51,397 bases of DNA from an uncultured Clostridia bacterium (GCA_944387505.1 CALXFG010000008.1:1-51397), one strand, 5' to 3'. Positions 9,056 to 17,066 are shown, numbered from the stretch's first letter. Numbers and translations: made by a program. The notes: generated by a model not told the origin, from the letters alone.

Positions 9056-9403
9056 TCACTCCTCTTTCAGTTTCTCATAAACTCTTGAAGCCTTCACAGC
9101 TTCATTCAAGTCAGAAAACATGTCTTTCAAAAATGCCAGCATGTATTCTGCCTTTGTTTTTGAATCACAACATTCTTTTAATACTGCCTTTATGAGATTC
9201 GTTATTGCTCTGTAAATAGAAGACATCTCTTCATCGCCTTCTTCTTGAACAAGCTTTTTAAGAAAATCCTCATAAGAAGTGCTACTTTTTAATTCTTCCT
9301 GTAACCCTCTTAAATATCTCTGCACTTTAAGATTTTCTATTCCTTTCTCCTGTTCACAGATTTTCTCCGCAACATACCGCATCAATTCTTTACTTCCACT
9401 CAT
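9056..9403 (-). CDS. Orphan gene B, unknown 115-aa helical protein
   Basis: Not recognised. A 115-aa, all-helical, charged soluble protein with two adjacent cysteines (ECCDSK) and no signal or membrane segment. It is a self-contained unit: consensus promoter at 9494-9522, GGAGAG ribosome site 8 nt before the ATG, and a strong terminator after the stop. Codon use is richer in G+C than the neighbouring nrdG and gatD (for example CTT, GCC and AGC usage). In this it matches orphan genes A and C. It sits between two convergent housekeeping units, the usual landing place for acquired single genes. No function proposed. Confidence 0.75.
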   Translation of the reverse strand: MSGSKELMRYVAEKICEQEKGIENLKVQRYLRGLQEELKSSTSYEDFLKKLVQEEGDEEMSSIYRAITNLIKAVLKECCDSKTKAEYMLAFLKDMFSDLNEAVKASRVYEKLKEE

Positions 9404-9493
9404 TTTTTCTTCTCTCCTATCTTTAATTATTTTTTTATGTCACGAGTCTTTGTGTTTTCTAATATAGGAATATTCTGCAAATGACTCTGTAAT

Positions 9494-9522
9494 ATTATAC
9501 TCTGTTTTTATTGATTTTTCAA
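9494..9522 (-). promoter_or_regulatory. Sigma-A promoter of orphan gene B
   Basis: Minus strand TTGAAA (9517-9522), 17-bp spacer, TATAAT (9494-9499). The predicted transcript has a leader of about 84 nt. Confidence 0.75.
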
Positions 9523-9595
9523 CCTTTCTTTCCTCTACCTGTATTTTCTCAGCAATTTTCAAAAAATGAACTTCTTTTGTTTTTATATAAATATA

Positions 9596-9635
9596 AAAGT
9601 AGTTACATTCATTTCATTGAAACATAACTACTTTT
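9596..9635 (-). terminator. Terminator of nrdG
   Basis: AAAAGTAGTTA (9596-9606) pairs with TAACTACTTTT (9625-9635), 20 bp past the nrdG stop; on the minus strand the stem runs into TTTTATATT. Confidence 0.7.
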
Positions 9636-9654
9636 TATAACTATTTAAAACAAT

Positions 9655-10176
9655 TTATAATTTAAATTCTACTGGTTTATGCTCTTTCAAACTTTCTTGA
9701 ACATCTAAGATTCTTTGATTTGAAGAACCTCTAAATCTAAGACTTAAATCCTTTTTATCTTCTTCAAACTTACCATCTACCATAACATCTATATATTTCA
9801 AAAGCTCTTTTGTTGTTTGATTATTAGGAGCCATTTTTCCGACAACATCTTTTTCAAAATCAAAACCTGTATAACACCATATATCTTTATTAGGAAACTT
9901 TTCTTTTACTTTTTTCACTAATGGTAAAAGTCCTTCTTGATTTTGTTTTTCTAAAGGCTCTCCTCCTAAAAGAGATAATCCTGAAATATAGTCATGGTCT
10001 AAATAATTAATTACTTGGTCTATTTGTTCATCTGTAAATTTATTACCATAATTGAAATCCCATGCACATTCATTAAAGCATCCTTTACAATGATGATTGC
10101 ATCCACTGACAAATACAGATACTCTAACACCTTCTCCATTTGCTACATCTACTCTTTTTATATCTGCATAATTCAT
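9655..10176 (-). CDS. nrdG: Anaerobic ribonucleotide reductase activase NrdG
   Basis: Radical SAM activating enzyme that installs the glycyl radical on NrdD. 173 aa, family length. Seen: the 4Fe-4S motif C26-x3-C30-x2-C33 (CNHHCKGC), the SAM-binding GGEPL, and the C-terminal FRGSSNQR segment common in this family. The ribosome site GAGGG is upstream of the ATG. It follows nrdD by 78 bp on the same strand. A hairpin in that gap (10209-10245) may lower its transcript level relative to nrdD. Oxygen-sensitive cluster, so anaerobic growth is expected. Confidence 0.96.
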   Translation of the reverse strand: MNYADIKRVDVANGEGVRVSVFVSGCNHHCKGCFNECAWDFNYGNKFTDEQIDQVINYLDHDYISGLSLLGGEPLEKQNQEGLLPLVKKVKEKFPNKDIWCYTGFDFEKDVVGKMAPNNQTTKELLKYIDVMVDGKFEEDKKDLSLRFRGSSNQRILDVQESLKEHKPVEFKL

Positions 10177-10208
10177 ATTCTATCCCTCTTTTCTCCCTTT
10201 AGGTAAAT

Positions 10209-10245
10209 TTTGGAACGTTTTGGCATATATCCCTAACGTTCCAAA
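10209..10245 (-). terminator. Intercistronic hairpin nrdD-nrdG
   Basis: Perfect 11-bp inverted repeat, TTTGGAACGTT (10209-10219) against AACGTTCCAAA (10235-10245). There is no long U-tract, so it may be a partial terminator or an mRNA processing/stability stem that sets the nrdD:nrdG ratio. Confidence 0.55.
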
Positions 10246-10254
10246 TTTCTTGTT

Positions 10255-12381
10255 CTACAAGTGTAATACTCTTTGTTTAATTTCTTTTGTTTTTCCTGCA
10301 TTCCAGAAGTTTTCTCCTAGATATCCACAAGTTCTTCTAACAACTGTCATTTTTGAATGATCTTTATTTCCACAGTTTGGGCACTCCCATTCATTATCTT
10401 TATTAATAATAATTTCTCCATCAAATCCGCAAACATGGCAATAATCTGATTTTGTATTAAATTCAGCATATTGAATATTATCATAGATAAATTTAACAGC
10501 TGTTTCTAATGCATCAATATTCTTTTGCATATTTGGTATTTCAATATATGAAATAGCTCCACCTGAAGATATTTTTTGGAATTCACTTTCAAATCCAAGT
10601 TTTTCAAATGCATCAATTTTTTCTCTTACATCTACATGGTATGAATTTGTATAATATCCTTTATCTGTTACATCTTTGATTGTACCAAATTTTTCTTTAT
10701 CAATTCTAGCAAATTTGTAGCATAAGCTTTCAGCTGGTGTTCCATATAATGCAAATCCAATATTGGTTTCTTTTTTCCATCTATCTACAGTTTCTCTTAA
10801 ATGTCTCATAACTCTAATTGCAAAATCATGTCCTTCTGGTGTTGTATGTGATACACCTTTCATGACTTTTGTCATTTCATATATACCAATATATCCTAAT
10901 GAAATTGTTGAATATCCACCATATAATAATTTGTCTATCTTTTCACCTTTTGCTAATCTTGCAATAGCACCATATTGCCAGTGAATTGGGCTGATATCAG
11001 AATGTGTTCCAAGTAATGCATAATGTCTACACATTAAAGCTTCTTTACATAGTTCTAGTCTTTCATCTAATAATTTCCAGAATTTATCTTCATCACCATC
11101 TGCAACAATTGCAACTTGTGGTAAGTTGATACTAACAACACCTTGATTAAATCTTCCTTCGAATTTATAGTTTCCATTTTCATCTTTCCAAGGTGATAAG
11201 AAACTTCTGCATCCCATTGGGCTAAATACATTACCTTCATAATTTTCTCTCATTTTCTTAGCTGAGATATAATCTGGGTACATTCTCTTTGCTGAACATT
11301 TAACTGCTAATTTTGTTAAATAATCATATTCTCCACCTTTTAGACAGTTACATTCATCCAATACATATACTAGTTTTGGGAATGCTGGTGTTACATATAC
11401 GCCTGCTTCGTTTTTAATACCTTGATATCTTTGTCTTAGTACTTCTTCAATAATCATTGCATTTTCTTTAATGTATGGATCTCCATCTTCTAGATGTAAG
11501 AATAACGTTACAAATGGAGATTGTCCATTCGTTGTCATTAATGTATTGATTTGATATTGAATTGTTTGTACACCTGCTTTTAATTCTGCTTTTAATCTAT
11601 CTTGTACTAAATCTTCTATTATTTTATCAGATAATTTTCCTTTATATTTTTTCTCTATTTCTGATTTAAATTTATTATAGCTCTTTCTTAAATATTTTCC
11701 TAAATGTTTTAAGTCTACTGATTGTCCACCATATTGGTTACTTGCAACTGCTGCAATAATTTGTGTTGTAACTGTACATGCTACTTGGAAACTCTTTGGA
11801 CTTTCTATCATTTTTCCGTTCATAACGGTTCCATTATCTAACATATCTGCTATGTTAATTAAACAACAGTTGAAAATTGGTTGTACAAAGTAATCCGCAT
11901 CGTGGAAATGTAAAACTCCGTCAGCATCTGCTTTTGCAATCTTTTCTGGTAATAATAATCTTCTTGTTAAGTCTCTTGATACCTCACCTGCAATGTAATC
12001 TCTTTGTGTTGAAGCAAGTAAAGTATTTTTATTTGAGTTTTCTTCTGCTAGTTCCTTATTTTCATTTCTAATTAATCCTAATATGGTTTCATCAGTTGTA
12101 TTTTGTTTTCTAACTAATGCTCTTGTATATCTATATACAATATATTTTTTAGCTAATTCATATTTTTCAATTTCCATTAATTTTTCTTCGATGATATCTT
12201 GGATATCTTCAACTAACATTCTCTTTTTATTTAATTCTTCTATATATTGAATAATTCCTTTTATATCTTCCTTATTTGCTCTCTCTTTTGGTTTTACCTC
12301 CTGATTTGCTTTTTCGATTGCTGTTTGAATTTTTGCTCTGTCATAGTCTACAGCTCTTCCATCCCTCTTAATAACTTTCAT
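10255..12381 (-). CDS. nrdD: Class III anaerobic ribonucleoside-triphosphate reductase NrdD
   Basis: Makes deoxyribonucleoside triphosphates without oxygen, using a glycyl radical. 708 aa. Domains: N-terminal ATP-cone for allosteric control (VIKRDGRAVDYDRAKI, residues 3-18, to about 90), central barrel with FNCCLIN, GYIGIYE and the CRSFLSPW region, and a C-terminal zinc site from paired CxxC motifs (CHVCGF, CPNCGN). Glycyl-radical site RRTCGYLG gives Gly686. The AAGGAGG ribosome site lies 9 nt upstream of the ATG. The promoter has a good -10 but a poor -35, and a TTGC-N4-GCAA palindrome is centred near -41. This suggests activation by the divergently encoded Crp/Fnr protein. Confidence 0.97.
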   Translation of the reverse strand: MKVIKRDGRAVDYDRAKIQTAIEKANQEVKPKERANKEDIKGIIQYIEELNKKRMLVEDIQDIIEEKLMEIEKYELAKKYIVYRYTRALVRKQNTTDETILGLIRNENKELAEENSNKNTLLASTQRDYIAGEVSRDLTRRLLLPEKIAKADADGVLHFHDADYFVQPIFNCCLINIADMLDNGTVMNGKMIESPKSFQVACTVTTQIIAAVASNQYGGQSVDLKHLGKYLRKSYNKFKSEIEKKYKGKLSDKIIEDLVQDRLKAELKAGVQTIQYQINTLMTTNGQSPFVTLFLHLEDGDPYIKENAMIIEEVLRQRYQGIKNEAGVYVTPAFPKLVYVLDECNCLKGGEYDYLTKLAVKCSAKRMYPDYISAKKMRENYEGNVFSPMGCRSFLSPWKDENGNYKFEGRFNQGVVSINLPQVAIVADGDEDKFWKLLDERLELCKEALMCRHYALLGTHSDISPIHWQYGAIARLAKGEKIDKLLYGGYSTISLGYIGIYEMTKVMKGVSHTTPEGHDFAIRVMRHLRETVDRWKKETNIGFALYGTPAESLCYKFARIDKEKFGTIKDVTDKGYYTNSYHVDVREKIDAFEKLGFESEFQKISSGGAISYIEIPNMQKNIDALETAVKFIYDNIQYAEFNTKSDYCHVCGFDGEIIINKDNEWECPNCGNKDHSKMTVVRRTCGYLGENFWNAGKTKEIKQRVLHL

Positions 12382-12413
12382 TTCACATTTCCTCCTTCGA
12401 TTAGTATGGTTAC

Positions 12414-12454
12414 ATTATACCTCTACAATTTTTATTTTCCGTTGCAAAAGCAAC
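12414..12454 (-). promoter_or_regulatory. nrdD promoter with class II Crp/Fnr operator
   Basis: The minus-strand -10 TATAAT is at 12414-12419. The -35 position reads ACGGAA, a poor match. The 14-bp palindrome GTTGCAAAAGCAAC (12441-12454) is centred about 40 bp upstream of the expected start. This is where Crp/Fnr proteins bind as class II activators. The same 14-mer in reverse complement occurs at 12564. Confidence 0.7.
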
Positions 12455-12517
12455 ACATTATGAAAAAAAACTTTTTCCAGTTCTTAATCTCTTTCACCTC
12501 TAGGCATTTTTCTTTTG

Positions 12518-12550
12518 TTACAAATATATTACAAAAATATTACAAAAATA
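12518..12550 (+). repeat. Three tandem 11-bp A/T repeats upstream of the regulator
   Basis: TTACAAATATA followed by two copies of TTACAAAAATA. The period is close to one DNA turn and the block lies upstream of the regulator promoter, so it could be a curved or UP-type element. Confidence 0.6.
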
Positions 12551-12563
12551 TTTTTATCATTTT

Positions 12564-12593
12564 GTTGCTTTTGCAACTTTTATAATGTATAAT
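12564..12593 (+). promoter_or_regulatory. Promoter of the Crp/Fnr gene with operator over the -35
   Basis: TTGCTT (12565-12570), 17 bp, TATAAT (12588-12593); a second TATAAT lies at 12581. The operator GTTGCTTTTGCAAC (12564-12577) covers the -35, a position that would block RNA polymerase, so autorepression is likely. Confidence 0.7.
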
Positions 12594-12622
12594 GCTTATG
12601 TAATTTTAAAGGAGGAAAAAAC

Positions 12623-13255
12623 GTGAACACCAACTTCGACATAGAAAACTTCATTCTTGACTTTTCAAATTCTTGTCAAAAAAAGCAGAAAAAAATCTTT
12701 AGCAAAAATGAAGTTGTGACAACTTACATTAAAAACCGAAATCAATTATGTATATTACTAGATGGAAATGCCGATTTAGTACGTTATGACTTAAATGGTA
12801 ATCGAACCATTGTAGAACATTTTTCAAAAAATGCTCTTTTTGGTGAAGTATTTTATACGATTACGACAAATAATGAATTATTAGTTGAAGCAAAATCAAA
12901 TTGTACGGTTCTTTTCTATAGCTATGATGATATTTTCCATAAATGTAGAAACAATTGTAAATTTCATCAAACTTTATCTGAGAACTTACCTCAACTCATA
13001 TTAAATAAAGTAACAGATTTAAATATGAGAATTGAATTATTAACCAAAAGGTCTACTAGAGATAAATTACTTGGCTATTTTTCTTTGCTTTCTACTAGAA
13101 AATTAAGTACTTCTTTTGAACTACCTTTTTCTCTAACTGATTTAGCAGATTACTTAAGTGTTGACAGAAGTGCTATGATGAGAGAACTAAAATTGTTAAA
13201 AGAAGATGGCTTTATTGAAAAAATTGGAAATCGAATTACTTTGCTTTATAAATAA
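12623..13255 (+). CDS. Crp/Fnr-family transcription regulator
   Basis: 210-aa regulator with an N-terminal cyclic-nucleotide-binding-like beta-barrel (residues about 20-115), a dimerisation helix, and a C-terminal winged helix-turn-helix (about 150-210; SLTDLADYLSVDRSAMMREL). In the recognition helix the Arg matching Fnr Arg213 is kept, while the Glu and Ser positions are changed. Cysteines are present (one near the N-terminus and a CRNNC pair) but there is no classical Fnr N-terminal Cys cluster, so the signal is unknown. GTG start, with AAAGGAGG 7-8 nt upstream. It is divergent from nrdD, and two identical palindromes in the shared spacer fit activation of nrdDG and autorepression. Confidence 0.9.
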   Translation: MNTNFDIENFILDFSNSCQKKQKKIFSKNEVVTTYIKNRNQLCILLDGNADLVRYDLNGNRTIVEHFSKNALFGEVFYTITTNNELLVEAKSNCTVLFYSYDDIFHKCRNNCKFHQTLSENLPQLILNKVTDLNMRIELLTKRSTRDKLLGYFSLLSTRKLSTSFELPFSLTDLADYLSVDRSAMMRELKLLKEDGFIEKIGNRITLLYK

Positions 13256-13259
13256 AAAA

Positions 13260-13288
13260 GGGAAATTGGGGACGGACTCATTTTTCCC
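13260..13288 (+). repeat. REP-like repeat, half copy after the Crp/Fnr gene
   Basis: GGGAAATTGGGGACGGACTC followed by ATTTTTCCC, starting 5 bp after the stop codon. It is the left end of palindromic element I. Confidence 0.85.
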
Positions 13289-13705
13289 TTTTTCTAATTT
13301 TAGAAACAGAAAAAATATAGAATATAAAAAATGAAACGATTTTGCGTATCTAAATTTGAAACTAGAAATTCTTAAAGAAAAAAATGAGAGATGTTCATGG
13401 GCAATCCAGTGATATATTCATTTCTTATAAATGTCTCGGCTCAATACGTACATTACTCTTTCTACATCAAAAATAAATGAGCCTCTCGCTGCAAGAATTC
13501 GCGCTTCCTCATTTATTTTTGATTAAGAAAGAGTACAAGTACTCCAATCACATTCGACATATTATGCGAAATGAATATATCACTGGATTGAGCCTGAATG
13601 AAAGCGGCACATTTTTTTCTTTTAGAATTTCTGTGAAAATTTAACTTATACAAAATCGTGTAATGACTTTATATTCTATATTTTTTAGATTTTGTAATTT
13701 AAAAA

Positions 13706-13733
13706 GGGAAAATGAGTCCGTCCCCAATTTCCC
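13706..13733 (-). repeat. REP-like repeat, inverted half copy after galE
   Basis: Inverted copy of the 13260 unit (GAGTCCGTCCCC core), 9 bp beyond the galE stop. It is the right end of palindromic element I and may serve as the galE terminator. Confidence 0.85.
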
Positions 13734-13741
13734 TTTTCTAT

Positions 13742-14746
13742 TTATTTTGTTGTTTGTATGTAATTCCATGAATCTAGACACATATCTTCTAGTGTTTTTT
13801 CTGCTGTCCATCCTAATTCTTCTTTTGCTTTTTGAGGGTCTGCATAACAAGTTGCTATGTCTCCTTCTCTTCTTGCTGTAATTTTATATGGTACTTTTTT
13901 TCCTGTTGCCTTTTCAAATGCTTTTACCATATCTAACACACTATATCCTTTTCCTGTTCCTAAATTGTAAATATATAATCCTTCTTTTTCTTTCTCTATT
14001 TTTTCTAATGCTTTTACATGTCCTTTTGCTAAATCTACCACATGAATATAATCTCTAACCCCTGTTCCATCTGGTGTATCATAATCATTTCCAAATACAG
14101 ATAGTTCTGGTAAAGTTCCTGCTGCAACACGTACAATATATGGCATTAAGTTATTTGGAATTCCTTGTGGTTCCTCACCAATTAGTCCGCTTTCATGCGC
14201 TCCTACTGGATTGAAATATCTTAATATACATATATTCCATGTATTGTCTGAATGATAAGTATCTTTTAAAATTTGTTCAATAAATAATTTACTTGTACCA
14301 TATGGATTTGTTGTTCCTCCCGTTTTACATTCTTCTGTTATTGGAATTATCTCTGGATCGCCATATACAGTTGCTGATGAACTAAATATAAATGTTTTAC
14401 AATTATATTTTCTCATCGTATCTAATACAACTAATGCTCCTGAAATATTATTTGTATAATATTCAATTGGTTTTTGAACAGATTCTCCTACAGCTTTAAA
14501 TCCTGCAAAATTGATAACTGCTTCTATGTCATTTTCTTCAAAAACTTTTTCTAGTTTTTCTCTATCCATATAATTCATTTCATAAAATTTAAAATCTTTT
14601 CCTGTTATTTTCTTAATTGCATCTAATACGCTTGGTTTGCTATTAGAAAAATCATCTATAATAACAATTTCTTTTCCTGCATTTAATAATTCTACTGCTG
14701 TATGACTTCCAATAAATCCAGCTCCTCCTGGTAATAATATTGCCAT
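13742..14746 (-). CDS. galE: UDP-glucose 4-epimerase GalE
   Basis: Interconverts UDP-glucose and UDP-galactose using bound NAD+, supplying galactose for surface sugars or the Leloir pathway. 334 aa, typical. Seen: Rossmann motif [11 protein letters not shown] at residues 7-17, DDFSNS, the catalytic FSSSATVYG serine region, YGTSK with the catalytic Tyr/Lys (about residue 149), RYFNPVGAH, and [12 protein letters not shown]. The N-terminus reads AILLPGG where AILVTGG is usual; the glycines are intact. Ribosome site AAGGA. It stands alone here, with no other gal gene. Its 3' end abuts palindromic element I. Confidence 0.96.
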   Translation of the reverse strand: MAILLPGGAGFIGSHTAVELLNAGKEIVIIDDFSNSKPSVLDAIKKITGKDFKFYEMNYMDREKLEKVFEENDIEAVINFAGFKAVGESVQKPIEYYTNNISGALVVLDTMRKYNCKTFIFSSSATVYGDPEIIPITEECKTGGTTNPYGTSKLFIEQILKDTYHSDNTWNICILRYFNPVGAHESGLIGEEPQGIPNNLMPYIVRVAAGTLPELSVFGNDYDTPDGTGVRDYIHVVDLAKGHVKALEKIEKEKEGLYIYNLGTGKGYSVLDMVKAFEKATGKKVPYKITARREGDIATCYADPQKAKEELGWTAEKTLEDMCLDSWNYIQTTK

Positions 14747-14910
14747 AAAATCATTCCTTTCTTTTTTATTATGCCTATATTATATTACTAGTTTCAAAAA
14801 AGTACAAGTCTATATTTTAAAATATTAATTTAAAATATCTGAATATCTGATTTAAAAAATTTCTTATGAATTTTTATTTCTTTACCCTTTTAACTACATA
14901 CTCTCTGGTC

Positions 14911-14939
14911 TTTACAAATTTATGTAAATCTGATATAAT
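14911..14939 (+). promoter_or_regulatory. Sigma-A promoter of orphan gene C
   Basis: TTTACA (14911-14916), 17-bp spacer, TATAAT (14934-14939) with a TGA just upstream. The leader of about 95 nt contains two small stems: AAGCA/TGCTT near 14952, and ATCACC/GGTGAT near 14978-14997. Confidence 0.75.
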
Positions 14940-15039
14940 ATTGAAGGATTAAGCAAAATTGCTTGATGCAGAAAATCCATCACCTCTTTTGGTGATTTCA
15001 ATATAGATGTAACATTTAAAAAACACAGGGAGAAAAAAA

Positions 15040-15447
15040 ATGGAAAAAAAAAGAGAAAAAAATTCTTTAGACACTTTTTGTAAGGTAGTAGGTGCCATTG
15101 TAATAATCATTGGTATCTTATCAGTAGTAATAGTGATTGCCGAGCTCTTCGCCCCTCCGGCTACAAGAGTACGGGATTCAGCATTTATAGAGGAAACTCT
15201 TGAAATGGCTGATGACAATACCCATTCAGAGGAAAAGGCAATGCTTGCTGATTTTGTTAAAAATCAGTATGATTGTGCCCCAGAAAAAGTGGTGTTTTAT
15301 GTCCATGCACCACATGATGCAATGGACTTTGATGTCGAAATCTATTATAAAGATTCCGGCACATGGTTCCATTGCTTAGTAAATGGGTCATCGCCAAAAT
15401 TCTCTAAGGAGCTGTACAATCGGCTTTCCTACTTAGCAACTCAGTAA
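15040..15447 (+). CDS. Orphan gene C, small membrane-anchored protein
   Basis: 135-aa protein not recognised. The N-terminus is basic (MEKKREKN), then one membrane helix (about residues 17-38, VVGAIVIIIGILSVVIVIAEL), then a soluble domain of about 95 residues with a YYKDSGTWFHCLVNG segment. Such a layout puts the domain outside the cell if the basic end stays in; a lipobox is not seen. The gene has its own promoter, a GGGAG ribosome site and a strong terminator. Its G+C content is well above that of cysS and galE on either side (GCC, CGG and CTG codons). It therefore groups with orphan genes A and B as a likely acquired single-gene unit. Confidence 0.75.
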   Translation: MEKKREKNSLDTFCKVVGAIVIIIGILSVVIVIAELFAPPATRVRDSAFIEETLEMADDNTHSEEKAMLADFVKNQYDCAPEKVVFYVHAPHDAMDFDVEIYYKDSGTWFHCLVNGSSPKFSKELYNRLSYLATQ

Positions 15448-15453
15448 ACTCAT

Positions 15454-15491
15454 CCCATCTCCAACTGCAATGCAGAAGGAGATGGGTTTTT
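15454..15491 (+). terminator. Terminator of orphan gene C
   Basis: CCCATCTCC (15454-15462) pairs with GGAGATGGG (15478-15486), followed at once by TTTTT. A textbook intrinsic terminator 6 bp after the stop. Confidence 0.9.
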
Positions 15492-15560
15492 CCTATTATA
15501 TGAAAGATTTAACTTTTATCTCAGTGACATATAAAATTTTTCGTATACAACAACTATTAA

Positions 15561-15610
15561 AAAATGAATCTAACTTATTAACCATTTCTCTAATAAGTTA
15601 GATTCATTTT
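15561..15610 (-). terminator. Terminator of cysS
   Basis: A 20-bp stem: AATGAATCTAACTTATTA on one side and its complement on the other, with a 10-nt loop. On the minus strand it follows the cysS stop by 6 bp and runs into TTTTTTAA. Confidence 0.85.
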
Positions 15611-15616
15611 CCTTAC

Positions 15617-17014
15617 TTAAAGTTCACTAATTTCCATTCCGTCTTTTGTATCTTTTACTTCATATCCTTTTTCTTTGATTAAATCTCTTAATCTATCTGA
15701 CTCTGCCCAATTTTTTTCTTGTCTTGCCTGTTTTCTTTCTTCTACAAGTTTTAAAACTTCTTCTGGAATTTCTATTTCTTTATTTGTCTCTTCTTGATCA
15801 ATTTTAATTCCTAATACTGTATCAAATTTTAGTAATAATTTCGCAATCTCTGGTGATTTTTTTGGATATTTAATGACTTCCCATACAAAACTCATAGCCA
15901 AAGGCATATTCATATCATCATTAATGGCTTTATGGAATTCATTTTCTAATCTATCTAATTCTTTTTTATCTTCTTCGTTTAAAGTATCTGTTCCATGTTT
16001 ATTTGCTTGATAACCATTTCTTAATCTTTCTAATGATTTTGAAGATGCTTCTATTCCTTCCCATGTAAAGTTTAATTTATTTCTATAACTAGATGTATAA
16101 CATAACAATTTATATACCAATGGGTCATATCCTTTTTCTTTAATGTCTTTTAATAAGTAAACATTTCCTAAGCTTTTTGACATTTTGCCACCATTGATTA
16201 ATAGATATTCCCCATGTATCCAATAGTTAGCAGGTATTTTACCACATACACCTTTACTTTGTGCAATTTCATTTTCATGGTGTGTTGGTATTAAATCAAT
16301 TCCTCCTGTATGAATATCAAATTGTTCTCCTAAATGTTTTCTTGACATGGCTGAACATTCAATATGCCATCCTGGATAACTTGGTCCCCATGGACTATCC
16401 CATTTCATTAAATGATTTTCTGGAGCTTTTATCCATAAAGCAAAATCATATGGATTTTTCTTTTCTGGATCCACGTCCACTCTTGCTCCTGCTTTTTGTT
16501 CTTCTACATTTAAGTTTGATAAAACTGGATATTTATCTAATTTAGAAACATCAAAATAGATAGCAGTTGATGTTTCATATGCATATCCTTTTTCTACAAG
16601 TTCTTCTACATATTCTAGCATTTCTGGAATATAATCTGTTGCTTTACAAATAATTTCAGGTATTTCAATATTTAAATCTTTTAAGTCATCAAAAAATAAC
16701 TTGGTATAATGTTCCGCTATTTCTAATGGTGTTTTATGTTCTTCTCTAGCTGATTTAATCATCTTGTCTTCCCCTTCATCTCCATCAGAAACCAGATGTC
16801 CTACATCTGTTATATTCATAACATGTTTAATTGTATATCCATTATATTTTAACATTCTTCTTAAAACATCTTGAAATATATTTGTTCTCATATTTCCAAT
16901 CGTTGCATCTTTATATACAGTTGGTCCACATGAATATATTCTTACTTCCTTTTCATTGATTGGCTTAAATAAATCTTTTTCCTTTGTTAATGTATTATAT
17001 AGATATATATCCAC
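15617..17014 (-). CDS. cysS: Cysteinyl-tRNA synthetase
   Basis: Class I aminoacyl-tRNA synthetase that charges tRNA-Cys. 465 aa, family length. Seen: Cys29 of the zinc site in SCGPTVY, the remaining zinc ligands in HIECSAM and HHENEIAQ, GGKMSKSLGN (KMSKS loop), and a C-terminal anticodon-binding helical domain. Odd point: the HIGH signature reads TIGN (residues 38-41), so its first His is Thr. The start is GTG, with AAGGGATGAT 6 nt upstream. No T-box leader is visible. The gene stands alone, with its own terminator and the PBP terminator stem just upstream. Confidence 0.95.
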   Translation of the reverse strand: MDIYLYNTLTKEKDLFKPINEKEVRIYSCGPTVYKDATIGNMRTNIFQDVLRRMLKYNGYTIKHVMNITDVGHLVSDGDEGEDKMIKSAREEHKTPLEIAEHYTKLFFDDLKDLNIEIPEIICKATDYIPEMLEYVEELVEKGYAYETSTAIYFDVSKLDKYPVLSNLNVEEQKAGARVDVDPEKKNPYDFALWIKAPENHLMKWDSPWGPSYPGWHIECSAMSRKHLGEQFDIHTGGIDLIPTHHENEIAQSKGVCGKIPANYWIHGEYLLINGGKMSKSLGNVYLLKDIKEKGYDPLVYKLLCYTSSYRNKLNFTWEGIEASSKSLERLRNGYQANKHGTDTLNEEDKKELDRLENEFHKAINDDMNMPLAMSFVWEVIKYPKKSPEIAKLLLKFDTVLGIKIDQEETNKEIEIPEEVLKLVEERKQARQEKNWAESDRLRDLIKEKGYEVKDTKDGMEISEL

Positions 17015-17066
17015 TGTTTCATCATCCCTTTCTTATAATGCATTTATTTTGATTGATTTTTGTTTC

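Larger units (their letters stand above)
13254..13740. repeat. Palindromic element I (about 490 bp nested hairpin)
   Basis: The whole spacer between the regulator and galE is one giant imperfect inverted repeat with arms of about 215 nt. The ends are inverted copies of the REP-like unit (13260-13288 and 13706-13733). Further in, blocks pair in order: ATATAGAATATAAA with its complement, AATCCAGTGATATATTCATT (13403-13422) with its complement (13571-13590), and a 20-25 bp inner stem ending ATGAG/CTCAT. Unpaired parts are CTCGGCTCAATACG (13435-13448), the 26-nt apex CCTCTCGCTGC...TCGCGCTTC (13482-13507) and CACATTCGAC (13549-13558). The same unpaired motifs recur in element II. Confidence 0.9.

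Noticed and set aside
12382-12622. NrdR boxes upstream of nrdD
   Set aside because: No ACACTATATATAGTGT-like pair is present; the only palindromes are the TTGC-N4-GCAA sites.
13482-13507. Apex sequence as cloning-vector contamination (resembles a plasmid-origin stretch)
   Set aside because: The likeness is confined to about ten bases. The motif sits at the tip of native AT-rich hairpins at two separate places.
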